Translations under genes and position numbers: made by a program | Notes under the pieces: model-generated | What the model was told of the DNA's origin: nothing | The model's input: the letters and a program-made list of their open reading frames with translations, nothing else | Databases searched by the model: none | In this document: positions 1 through 10,762 of the stretch, one piece after another | Layout: each line of letters begins with the position of its first letter | Numbering within the stretch: the stretch's first letter is position 1 | Assembly: GCA_902729315.2 (NCBI GenBank) | Contig: LR746274.1 | Location: 6,383,037-6,447,036, forward strand | Origin: Spirodela intermedia | Taxonomy: Eukaryota > Streptophyta > Magnoliopsida > Alismatales > Araceae | Reading direction: 5' to 3' | DNA length: 64,000 nucleotides

Positions 1-1528
1 AATCGACCATTATTTCCTTTGAAGATATGCTTATATGCCCTTGTTTGTGGTCGTTATTATTCCTCAAAGCTTCGCCGTTCCTCCCCTACCTCATACAATA
101 ATTTGTTGCCTGAATGATGATATCATTGGATGGATACTATTTTCCGACCTATGAAAAGAGAGATGCTTGTCTGCTTTTTGGGCGTTATAATCCAAGAACG
201 CAAGTTTTGTCATCTCCTCATTTGCAGAAATGAACCCGCTATGGTCTAGCTTCTGTAGATGTTCCTGGACTCAATACTGGATGCAACCTGAACCAGTTGC
301 AAGAAATTCATGCTCAGCAGATTGATCTCATGTGGATGTTCGGGCAACCTGTGAGGCCCCAGCGGCGTTTGATCTATTATCAGATTAGCGTTCTGCGACG
401 AGGTGGCTGCCTGTGTGAATTCCTGTCTTGATATCTTGTTGATCAAAGTGGGCTTACCCAAGTTCTTGCTGCATCGCAGCACCACTGATCTTGAATCAAC
501 ATTAGGATTTCCCGATTTTGTTTGGCTCATACAGGTCCGATTGACCTTGAGTGATTTTGACATCCTTTGGGCCAGTATGGTGAATATCTTAGCATCCGGT
601 TGTTCGTCGACTTTCATGGTATGGCCAATCTCTCCATCTTCGTGTCGAGGAACAGCTGGCCGTACTGCCCTCTGTATTGGTTCTTTTCTGAGCCCCCGTC
701 TGTGTTAATAGCGGTTGGGGGAATCTTTTGGGGAAGCATCATGTCCCCTTGGCATCTCTCGCCTTCCACCAAGGATTCTCAACATGAAAACACAGACACA
801 GGCCTGAATGTTGAATATGAGAAAGGATGGGTCCGGAAATGATTTGTGTCGCTTCGAGAAGTGCTTCCTTCTTTGGGAGACCCATCTCTTCTCGGCAATG
901 CACGGTTCCACTCTGCAAGTCCTTCAAAGCCGATTCCCGTTACAAAAAATATGCCTTCTAAGGTGGTCAGCGAGCAGTAATCCCTCATTAGTGAAGATAT
1001 GAGTGGCAACAAGGAAGATACGCGTGGTCTCCAGCAAGATGAAAGAGGCATGGATATGGTTAACCTTGGTGCTGTAAGAAGTTTATGATTTGAGTAAGAC
1101 GATGGGCATTGTATTATCTTTGTTTGTGAAGCCAAATGGTGCTGTCTCTTGAACCTTGGTTAGGGGGCCGAAGTGGACCCTCACCCCAAACTCTAAACCA
1201 AACCAGTCCAGTCCTGTCAGAGCTGTCTGTTCCCCATGCCCTTGTTGTAAAGCCAGTTCCTTCTCGTGTTTTGCGCTCGCTACTGGCGAGCTTCTCTCGA
1301 ATGTTTATGTGCTGCTGGCCCATTTGCGGGTTTGTTAAACACCAGGGTTTGTTAAAAATCGATACCCTCGGTTCCAAGAACTGACCGGCCAAGTGGCCCA
1401 CGGGCTCTCAGATTGTGGACGACAACAGATCGGCCCCGTCTCTTGATCGGTCTTCTCAAACCACTTTCATCGACCCCTTTTGATCAGTATAAATTGGTAG
1501 CAAGTCCATGATTGTACCACGCTGTCTT

Positions 1529-1563
<35 letters not shown>

Positions 1564-2300
1564 GGTGGCTTACCTCCTCACACTTATCGTGCCTTCCTTC
1601 CCTCCTGATTCTTTCTTCTCCCCAAGGACATCATGTCTCCGCAGTGCGTGCTCAGTATGCGGGAAACTTTCCCTGTGCAGGAACTATCGGGGGAGACGCC
1701 CACGATAATCGTCAGTGGGCACCATGGAAAGCTTCACCTGGAGGGTCTCCGGTTCATTGTCGACGAAGGAGGCGGGAGGAAGGAATCCCCTGTGGCGGCT
1801 CTGATACTCCCTTCTCAGACCATCGTCCGCGACACTGACTGATCATCTTCTTCTCTTTCTTTACCTTAATATGCACTCGTTTCGGGTGATCTTGTGCAAA
1901 CTTGTATGGCACGCACCGTGATTCTTCGACTTTGAATCTCCCCTTAAATAAATCTGGGGGTATAGAAAGCAATTTTCTACGGCGGGCCAACCAGTTCAGG
2001 TCACTCCGCGTGGAATCCAATGTGAGCAGCAGTAGCACCGGCGGAGACTCTTGCCGCTTGACTGAACTCGACGACAAAATCTTCGTGGGTGTCCTGCTGA
2101 GACGACCTTTCTTGTCGTCGGATCGCTAACACATTGTTGGATGGACCGCTCAAGGTGTTGACAAGTGCCAAAGTCAGCATGTGTGCCTGCGTGTGGTACA
2201 GAAAACAGAGCTGGGTCGGGTGGATCTGATTCGGCCAATCTGGCGCACTTCACCTTCGCCGGTTCCCCCACTCCAGGAACTGAAAATCAGCTAAATTGGC
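1..2300. other. Unassigned, moderately GC-rich region
   Basis: I see no recognisable gene here. Both strands have short open stretches (for example a minus-strand 123-codon frame at 246-617), but none has a domain, motif or splice structure I can defend. A (TC)n microsatellite lies at 1531-1559. The base composition is higher in GC than the AT-rich DNA after 2,300, so part of an unrecognised gene or its untranslated regions could be present. Confidence 0.4.
1488..1560 (+). promoter_or_regulatory. Candidate TATA box with CT-rich leader
   Basis: TATAAAT at 1488-1494 is followed about 40 bases later by an uninterrupted TC repeat (1531-1559), the usual look of a plant core promoter and leader. 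The first downstream ATG in a good context is at 1633 and opens a 69-codon frame ending at 1842, whose product I do not recognise. The site is supported only by composition and spacing. Confidence 0.22.
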
Positions 2301-4930
2301 GTAAATTCTCTTGTATTTTATCCACCATCAGTTTCCATCCACCCCACTTGCATGCACCCATCAACACAGGTCATCACTAGTCTGTGCACCCACCAATGGA
2401 CTTAGTTGCACCCATTCTATTTATGCCCCTTCTCTTTCCTAGATTAAACTACTTTTAACCCATATGTATATAATCTTGATTTTGTCTTAGATCTAGAAAC
2501 ATTTTACCTTTCCCCAAGGAAGCATGATACAACCCCTCTATCATCTCACTTGTCTTTTCATGAACCAACACACCATCCCAACGCCTCAAATGAGTGGCAG
2601 CTTTCAAGAACCATATAGACTTATTATATTTTTGTATTTTTTATTGATTTCTAGATCATTTGTAATGAAATGAATTTATTTATTTATCAACTAAGTTAAT
2701 ATTATTTTTATGTTATGCCTCACATCAATTCCTCACTCCATTGACGATCACTAATCAACCCATTTCACTACCTCTAACAAGCTTTACAATCCCTGCTCGT
2801 ATCCACCTTCTTCTCCCCTATCACCCTTCGTTTACTTCATTCCAACCACTACTTCACTTTACTTAACATCAACCTCGCCCCCTTCCCACCTTCTAACTTT
2901 AGTGAAAAACTCAAAACCCCCCCACTCTTGGCATCTCTCCTCCTCATACTCGACGGAATTTCCCAGATTCTACATCAACTAATTTCTTCAATAGGAGCCT
3001 CTTTTGAAGCCCAGAATTTGGGTTTATTTTACTCAAAATGGGAATTTAAAAAACTATATCCCACATAAACGTCATTTCTAGTCAATTCACTTAATTAATA
3101 GCCTTATGGGACAATTATAATTTCCTCACATCCATGAATCTATAAAAAGGCCCATTTAAAATCTGATTACCCAGAAAAAGAATTCATTTAATTTTACTAT
3201 TTATAAATCACTTTAATTATGGATAAGTTCATCTTACATTACTTGATCATGTAGATCCTCACAAAAGAAACAACAATTAGTCTTTTACATGTCATTTAAC
3301 TATTTTGTCAGAGGTTTTTTTAGCAAGCCATGGTTGATGTTGGTATAATTTTTTTCTTCTCCAACTTATTTTATATTAGAGAGTGAGGGAGAGACAAAAA
3401 ACTACAGTTCTCAAGCAGGAAATGTGTAATTAGTAGAGTCATTGATGACTTGAGAAAGAGCAGAAATCCTTCTATTTTCAGCATGCAAGGGTGCAAATTT
3501 TGTCATGACTCCATGTAGGAAGAATGTGAGTATTGTGACTCATCTAATTTCCTTTTCTTCTTTAGTTCAACACTATTGTAGACTTAAATTCCTATTGTAT
3601 ATCCAGCATACTGGATCATCCAATGGTCACTTACTTTAGTTGGAAAGTAGCAAGTTGATAATCACATCTACACCTGAAGTTTAAGCTCCACACGACATTT
3701 AATAATTTTGAAAAGATCATAATACATCATAAATCTTCAAAATTTTTGTGTCATTATTTGTATTGTGTTTTCTTTTCTTTTTTTAAAAATTACATTCATG
3801 CATATACGTGTGACATAAAATGATGCCTAAAAATTGTTTATTAATTTGAGATGTGTATACAGACCATTTTTCCATTGAATGAATTTTTTTATAATTTATT
3901 ATGATTTACAAAATAATACAACCACTTAATATATTCCTTGAGGTGGTTGAGACTAGAATTCAGTATGTATATTATTAGATAATTAATGGCACCTAATGAC
4001 TTGGGTTTTGGAGAGTGCAGGTCGAGAGGACCAAACAACTATAAGATTGTAGTGTCTATGGACTTGATAAAAGCTCCTAAACCAGGAGGGTGGAATAAAG
4101 AGAACTTAAAAAAGGGTGGAATCGGTTCCCCCGTCCTGAGTTACTTGGCTAACAAATTACAGATTTGACAAAGTGATATTAAGACAAACTTGTCAATCTC
4201 CATTTCTTGCTAGGAAACATTTATCATGGATTTTGTGACTATGTGGGAGTTATTTGGTCTTTCAACAATATGCCACCTAAATTGTTGGCAAACTAGTTGC
4301 AAATGCACCAATTCTCTGATAATGAGTATTTCTTTGTCTCAGTAATTGTTGGCAACCGCCGCTGCTACTGACCTCCCTCTGTCAGCTCTCTACCTCCTCC
4401 CTTACCTACGCGCTTCCAAGAAAGACTGAAGAAGCAGTACAGGAGGTATAATCTCGAGTAGTATAGTGCATGATGAAGGACGAGGTAATAATAGTTATCC
4501 GAGTTTTTACATAGTTAATGAAAATGAGTAAACTTGCTTATGAAAAAGTATTAAAAAGCCAGAAAACCGGTTGAACCTTTTCTTGACGTCTATAATTGCT
4601 AAATATTTCTCTCCATTTTTAAGCTAAGCGAAAGAGTTTAAATTACATCTTTGAATTTTCTTAAGGCCTTGTGTGACACCCCTCACGGTAACTTCTAGGC
4701 TTCCACATGCCAATAGTCCAGCCTGCCCATTAGTATCAACCTTGGAACATTACCTTTCATTTGATTATTCCTTAGCCCGATCTCCCATGTTAGAATAGTT
4801 CCATATTTGTTTTATGTCAAATGGGTACTCCATTCATTGACAACGGGTTTAAGTTGGATGGGTCAGTAACTAAGACGAGCCAATTCTAACCACAGAACCA
4901 CCTCTTTTCCCATTCGACTTTTTGACCTTC
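2301..4930. other. AT-rich intergenic DNA
   Basis: Long AT-rich stretch with stops in all frames and no recognisable coding region. A 60-codon frame at 3986-4168 has no recognised similarity. A TGTGACACCCC motif near 4671, of the kind seen at some plant LTR starts, stands alone and has no partner that I can find. Confidence 0.5.
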
Positions 4931-4937
4931 TTAAGTG

Positions 4938-5302
4938 ATGAAACGAAACTCGTTCGTTTAGATTTTTAAAACCAGTCAACTTATATTCATGGCGGTTCTT
5001 GCAACATTGTTTTTCCGAGAACACACATCCACCACGAGACAATTCCCGATGCGGGGAAGTATTTAGGTGCACTATTCTACGGACTGGTGGCTGTGACGTT
5101 TAACGGGATGGCAGAGATAGTAATGACCGTTGACCGTTGAGAGGCTGCCCGTGCGCTATAAACAAAGAGACTTGTTGTTTTATCCTGTTTTGGCATTCAG
5201 CTTGCCAATCTGCCTCTTAAGAATTCCTATCTCTTTTTTGGAGTCAGCCATTTGGGTCGTTACTGCCTACTAGATATCTGGGTTTGCACCCGCCTCCAGG
5301 AG
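4938..5302 (+). pseudogene. PDR/ABCG pseudogene, remnant of large exon (TMD1)
   Basis: This stretch matches the 3' half of exon 7 of the minus-strand PDR gene at 10,763-17,980. It covers the first transmembrane domain, with recognisable pieces such as KYLGALFYGL, FNGMAEI and [10 protein letters not shown]. It carries a TAG in place of the Tyr codon before IFK, a frame break at the FFR/RTH junction, a 7-base tandem duplication (ACCGTTG twice, near 5126-5140) that shifts frame, and a later TAG. Its 3' end keeps the exon boundary and a GT donor (GTAAAAG from 5303). The Lys codon that is a stop in the resident gene is still AAA here. It is a genomic duplicate, not a retrocopy, because introns are retained. 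Confidence 0.85.
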
Positions 5303-5456
5303 GTAAAAGGATACGGTGGTCGTCATCAACATGAACAAAGTGGCAATGCTCACTTTTGATGGCTACATTTTTATCTGCTTTAGCATCGGTGTTGCTTTGA
5401 TTATTATCGTGACATTCTGATGGCTGATCCGATTGATATTCCTGCAATTTTTCCAG

Positions 5457-5609
5457 ATTTTTTTCCGGCAATTCTTGGTGCTTTTCTGCACGCATCAGGT
5501 GGCTCTGTCTTTGTTCCGATTCATCGGCGCTGCTGGGAGATCGATGGTTGCTGCCAACTCTTTCGGTGTTTCTGGCATAGTCACTGTCCGGATTTGTCAT
5601 TTCGAGAGA
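5457..5609 (+). pseudogene. PDR/ABCG pseudogene, exon 8 remnant
   Basis: Following an acceptor-like TTTTTCCAG, this segment encodes a degraded copy of exon 8 of the resident PDR gene (FFRQ, THQVA, LFRFIGAAGRSMVAANS). The intron between this and the previous remnant is shortened but present, and the first bases of the next intron also resemble those of the resident gene. The end of the exon is diverged, and the reading frame closes early at a stop near 5610. No function is expected. Confidence 0.85.
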
Positions 5610-5639
5610 TAGGCAATCGATACCATTTCTATCCAAGCA

Positions 5640-6870
5640 CACACGCACACATCTATGCTTATGTATAGTCACACATTCTGACAGGTTTATTGGTGAGGAG
5701 CGAAGAAGACGAAGCCTACGACCGCGTCATTAGCGCACCAGCCAAGCCCATTAATTCCGGATTCCAACTTGAGAGGTTATAAATAACCTTGTCTAGCCCT
5801 AAGAACAATTAGAGAGAGAAGAGATTAGTCGAGGCTTACCTCATCCGCTCCGCAAGGGGAGGCCGTGAGGGTCACTTATCCATCGCCACCGCCGTCCGCA
5901 GTCACCGTCTGCCATCATTATCCGCCATTTGCCGCCATCAATTGTCGCCCATCGTTCACTGCCACCTTCTGCCCCATCGCTCCCGCCGTTGTCCGCCTTC
6001 ACCATTCGCCGCCCCCATCCGCTGCCACCCTTCGCCGTCCCGTCGCCGCTGCTGCCGCCAGCCCCGCCTCCGTCTCCGTCCGTTCCACCTCTTCCGCCGT
6101 TGCCGTCGCCTTCCTTTCCTCCGCCCGGCACCAGCCGTTCGTGTTTCCCCTTTCCCGCTTATAGGGCTTAAAGGCCCGCTTCACAGTATCCCGAGTCGTT
6201 GGTCGGAACCGGCCCGACCGCTTGGTCCGAATCATCTCGGACCATTGGTCCCCACCAGCCCATCCTGCTGGTCCTAGACCTGGTCCGCGCCTGTCCCACC
6301 CTCCGATTCGAGCCCGTCCGCCAATCAACCAGGGCACCCAGTCAACAGTCAACGAGACGGTCAACGTAAGGTCAACTTTTTAAAAGCGGGTCTATGCTTC
6401 AGTTCCTCTTATACTCTTCTTTTCCAATTTTGAGTATTTTGTTCATTTAGTATTTTATCTTGCAATATTGCCGTTGTGTAATCCACATATAGGTCCCCTT
6501 ATATTCATAGTTGGTAGTTAGTGACTCGTCTTAACCCACTTGATTTGCAATTCATTGACTTATTGATTGTGAAGCACACCTTAATCATTTGGTGATTTCT
6601 TAATTGCGTTGATCTTTTTATTTCAAATATTACAGGAAGTCACTCAATCTTACTTTAGTTAACCTTCTTTAGGGTAGTCTAGTCATTTTCATCATCTTGT
6701 CCCACATCATTTAACTAATTTATTGGATCTTCATTCTCAGGAGTTATCATATTTAAATGTATCTATTTCACTCATTCATGGCCACATTCTCAATGTATGT
6801 GCACATTGTTATGTTCCATCAATTGTACATAAATTTCTACCATGAAACCCTTGGTGTGTTTCTCAATGCT
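5640..6870 (+). mobile_element. Foreign insertion inside PDR pseudogene intron (LTR-like)
   Basis: The intron between the exon 8 and exon 9 remnants is only about 270 bases in the resident gene but about 1.26 kb here. The extra DNA has TATAAATA at 5778-5785, then a GA-rich leader, a GC-rich stretch of degenerate GCC triplets (about 5870-6120) and a run of GTCAAC repeats near 6340-6375, then AT-rich DNA. This order (TATA, GC-rich leader, AT-rich tail) resembles the LTR at 55,721-57,195. I could not fix TG/CA ends or a target duplication, so the LTR identity is inference. Gly-rich and Pro-rich frames here are by-products of the triplet bias. Confidence 0.35.
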
Positions 6871-6875
6871 TGCAG

Positions 6876-7092
6876 ATGACCTCAGAGTGTGGTGGATATG
6901 GTGCTACTAGACTTCCACAATGATGTATGTGCAAAATGCTTTGGCCATAAATTGAGTTTCTTGATTCCATATGGAGCAAGGCAATATGATTTCTTAATCG
7001 AGGGGCAGATGGAGAAAGCCAAGATTCTCTTTTCAATCCACTTGATCTTTCAAATCGAGGGGAATGTTTGTGGATGGACACTAGTACTACAT
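6876..7092 (+). pseudogene. PDR/ABCG pseudogene, exons 9-10 remnant
   Basis: After an intact acceptor (TGCAG at 6871-6875) comes a copy of exon 9, with WWIW and ALAINEFLDS. It ends at AAG, followed by GC rather than GT, the same unusual junction as in the resident gene. The following intron is shortened, and the first part of exon 10 (GMFVDG) is recognisable at about 7040-7092. Codon changes and stops make it non-coding. Beyond 7093 similarity to the gene is lost. Confidence 0.8.
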
Positions 7093-8450
7093 ATGATGTG
7101 TTAATTGCTCATTAAATAAAATATTCACAAAATATAATTAGCCCTCACACAACTAGCATATTTTATTTCAATAAAGAATTGAATAGTCAAGAGATTGTAG
7201 AAACCTATCTTCAATTGCTCTGCATCATCAGCAATACCTTCAAACTAAGAATTCTAACAATGTTGGTCGGCATTCTTAGAGTTGAGAAAATGATAAAATG
7301 AAATCAAGGGTCGTTGAAAAGCCCCAAAATCAATTGATCAAAAATATTTAGAATCACGAATTTACTAAATTAAAATACTAAAATAGGTAAGTACTATGGT
7401 AAGTTTGAGGTTGATCTATAGAGAATGAGGATTAGGTGTTAATTAGTTATCATTCTATTTAATTGATAGATTTAAATCAAATGAACTCAAAGGAGAAGTG
7501 ACGTCAAGTGAGAAGGATTTTCACTATCAAAAAAGAGGGAAATAGAAAATTAATGATATGGATAATGATAAGGAGATGAAACATATACATAGAAGACTCG
7601 TAATATAAAATTGAAATTGTAAATCACTCTATTTCAAACTTACGAATACCTAGTTGATTTGTCATGATCAGAACACGTCGAACATGAATAAACTTGCCTC
7701 GAGCTTTTATATGTCGCGAAGGCCAGATGATTTCCTCTTCGAGTAGCTTTTCTAAAGATTTACATTGTGAATCCACACTTGAATCAATCAAAATTCATCC
7801 AAAACAAATGCAAAACCTCAATGATGTTTTATGCAAGCCGACTAAATGTTGGGACATTAAAAGTTAGATTTTTTGCTCCTAAACGGCAGCTTAAATGTGT
7901 AAGGGTTAACATGAAAGTATGAGAGTACACGTGTAGGGTTAATCTTGTCTTCTCGTGAGCTGGTTCATTCGAGATCATCTGATCAAGTGTTGTGATTAAA
8001 TAAGGGTATTTTCATCTTTTGGGCCACGATGAAATTAGACGAGAGTCGGTTTCCTCTCGAGTTAATCTGAAACATTGGATTTAGAAGTCTTATCAGAATC
8101 ATAAGATCTTTCTAAATGTTGAGATCCGTTGCACCCTCAATAAGTATGCTCCATTTATCGTTGATTGTGTAGACATTCTCGATGTCTTCTGATCTCCTCA
8201 TTTAATGATGTTGCATGTCACCACCTCAACCCTTGATTTTGTTGTCTCATCTCCACATATCAAATCTCATCTATTGAAGCATATATCGACTTCATAAAAA
8301 CCATAAAAAGATATCGAAATTTTCTAAAATTCTCTCATATTAATAAAAAATTAATTATAACTGTAAAACTCAGAAAATTTTCAAAAAAATCTCTAAAATA
8401 TTAAACTTCATAAAATACTTAAAGAAATAATCAATATTTATTATCAGAAG
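7093..8450. other. AT-rich DNA separating PDR pseudogene pieces
   Basis: No gene and no similarity to the PDR introns or exons 10-12 that would be expected here. The stretch is AT-rich with stops in every frame. It probably replaced or was inserted into this part of the pseudogene. I saw no clear terminal repeats. Confidence 0.5.
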
Positions 8451-8943
8451 ACAACACTGATGAATATTCTAGTTGGGAGAAAAACTGGAGGGTACATCAA
8501 GGGAAATGTCTCCATCTCTGGGTATCCCAAAAACCAAACGACGTTTGTTAGGGTCACCAGCTATTGTGAGCAGAATGACATACATTTCCCAAACATCACC
8601 ATTTACGAATTGCTCATCTACTCGGCATGGCTGTGTCTCCCTCCCGATGTGAAACCAGGAACACAGGTGTGTGTGAAGAACTTCCCTGTTCTTTCACCGA
8701 CTTATTCTAAATTCCTCTATTCTCTTTTCTCATACTATTGGTCTATCGGACATTGCTGGTATGCCTCAGTGCCTTCTATATGTTCCAAAATGTTTGTGAA
8801 GGAAGTGATGCCGTTGATCGAACTGGACCAACTAGGGACACTCTAGTTGGTCTCCCAAGAGTTAATGGCATCTCAACCGAACAAAAGAAGAGGTTTAGGG
8901 TCGCCGTTGAGCTGGTCGGAAATCTTTCGATCATCTTCATGGA
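8451..8943 (+). pseudogene. PDR/ABCG pseudogene, exons 13-14 remnant (NBD2)
   Basis: The match begins inside exon 13 just after the second Walker A motif and runs through [27 protein letters not shown] and the exon end at 8666. The intron is retained. Its acceptor is destroyed (CCAAA instead of CCAG before 8790). Exon 14 then follows, with [13 protein letters not shown] and IIFMD. A one-base deletion near 8834 shifts the frame, and the Walker B-distal sequence is lost after 8943. Up to about 9040 there is at most a weak resemblance. The gene copy therefore ends in the second nucleotide-binding domain and lacks all of TMD2. Confidence 0.85.
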
Positions 8944-9043
8944 CCTAAGCACCCAGAAGACGAATCAGAACGAGGAAAACGAAGCAATCAGGCCACCCAA
9001 CAGTCGGTTGCGGAAACTATAAGAAATATCGAACGCTGGAGAA

Positions 9044-10700
9044 AGGAAGGAAGAAAGTGAGTCAGCGGAGGCTGACCCCCTCGAACGTGGTCGTTACCAC
9101 CCCCCCTTCTTCTACATTGAGCCCTGTTACCGCTCCTTTCTGTGTGCCGCTTCCCTTGTTCTCTCCCTCTCTCCCTCTCTCCCTCTCTCCCTCTCTCTCG
9201 TGTCGACGGTATACCCTACGGGATATCGGCTGATTTTCCAGTGATCTCTTGTGAGTCATCAGTTTCCGGCGAAGAGGTAGGAGCTCACCATCCCCACGCA
9301 CGGGCCACAAATCTAGCCCGCCGACTTCCCGACGCTGGAACGAGTGGGTGGAAGGAAGTGAGCTCCAAACATGGTAAGGCTTGGGACATGGCGCCACGAA
9401 TTCCCAATACAAGGGTCTTTTCATCTCTTCCGTACACAGAGCTCTCTAACTGCGGCCCGTCAAGTAGTTGGTCAAATCTCTCTGCTGGACCAATCTAATG
9501 GACCGCCTATAAGATTATTGGATAGTGATTTGTTGGTAAAATCACTCCGCTGGAACTGTAGTTATGGACGGAACTTGGCTGCCACCCTTTTCTGAATTCC
9601 TCAGGCTAATTGGTCATTTCTCTCAGGATAACTAGTTAATGATGGGCAAACACGCACATTTCCTGACTTTGTTTAGGGCTTTCGTATCCTTGTCCTGGAC
9701 TAGGGGGCTCTTGCTTCCTGAAGCGTCAAGGGATCCACTTTTTTCTTGTCTCCCCAACTAAGATGAACCTGGTCCATTCACTCAGCAGCGCTGTTAATGG
9801 TTCCCCCGGCTTCGTTGGGAATCTGTGTACTGGCCCTGACAAACTACCGGTTAACGATCTATCTTCCCGGCCATGTTTAGGTATCGACATTTTCCTCGAG
9901 CAAGCACCAGTAGCAGCATTTTTTGGTTCTTGGTTAATCTACTTTTTATTATCTAAATTCAGTTATTCTTCACGAAATAATAGCTCTTTTTTCACTTAGA
10001 TGAGAACCTATGTTCACTTCAAACCTTCACTTTCTCTTCTTGTAAAGGTATGGACATTTTGTTTGTTTTGCAGGTGAATTGGTTAGGTTTTACGACTTGA
10101 AGAGAGATGAACTTATTTTTTATCATCTAAATGAAGATTCCTAGCATTCCAGCATGATTTCAAATTCAAAAATGTCGCCTTTTATGATAACCTGCGGTCT
10201 TACAACAACAACGATGTGATTTTGTTATAAAGTCAAACTAAACAATATTAGAATGTTATATTTTACTTCAAATGTATGATTTTTTTGTAACCACTACCGT
10301 TGCTATTTGTAAACGTTTTCAAGGATTATTTACAATTGCTTTGCGCTGGTTTTAGGTAAACGAGAATGCTAAAAAGGTTCGAAACTTTTTTAAGGTTATA
10401 TGATTGTCTTGACTTGAATGATAAACATCACATCGAACCAAAAGTTCAGGGAAGATTTAAATACGTTGTAACTCCGATAATTGAAGAAAGAGCATTCAGA
10501 TGTTCTAACGATCATTCACATTTTTTACAAAGAAAAATGGAGAAAAGCAAGTCTCTCATGTAATCGAGAACATTTTTATTGTTGTGCTTCTGTATGTAGG
10601 TAAGAAAATCATATAATTGGGTTCTACTTTGCTTATCCGTATGGATTAAAACATCTTTGAATTCTCTCTAGCTCTGCTATTGAGAGGATTTTGGTTAGCA
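9044..10700. other. Unassigned region between the two PDR copies
   Basis: No gene recognised. A CTCCCTCT tandem repeat at about 9161-9199 lies in a GC-rich patch (9060-9400). After 9,900 the DNA becomes AT-rich. A plus-strand frame of 65 codons at 10,366-10,563 has no recognised similarity. The region separates the 3' ends of the convergent PDR copies. Confidence 0.4.
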
Positions 10701-10716
10701 GTTCTCATAAATATTA

Positions 10717-10726
10717 TTTATTTATT
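10717..10726 (-). terminator. Poly(A) signal of the PDR gene
   Basis: Two overlapping AATAAA hexamers read on the minus strand about 40 bases beyond the stop codon of the PDR gene (stop at 10,763-10,765). The spacing fits a plant polyadenylation signal. No experimental 3' end is available. Confidence 0.4.
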
Positions 10727-10762
10727 ATTGTTGTCACATAACTTTCCAAAAATAATAGACAC

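Noticed and set aside
246-617. 123-codon minus-strand frame
   Set aside because: No motif or family resemblance; the opposite strand is equally open in parts.
1633-1842. 69-codon frame after a TATA box and CT leader as a gene
   Set aside because: No recognisable product, splice partner or conservation evidence; mentioned only with the promoter candidate.
5841-6364. Gly-rich, Pro-rich and Ala-rich frames on both strands
   Set aside because: All come from degenerate GCC triplets; no domain or start context.
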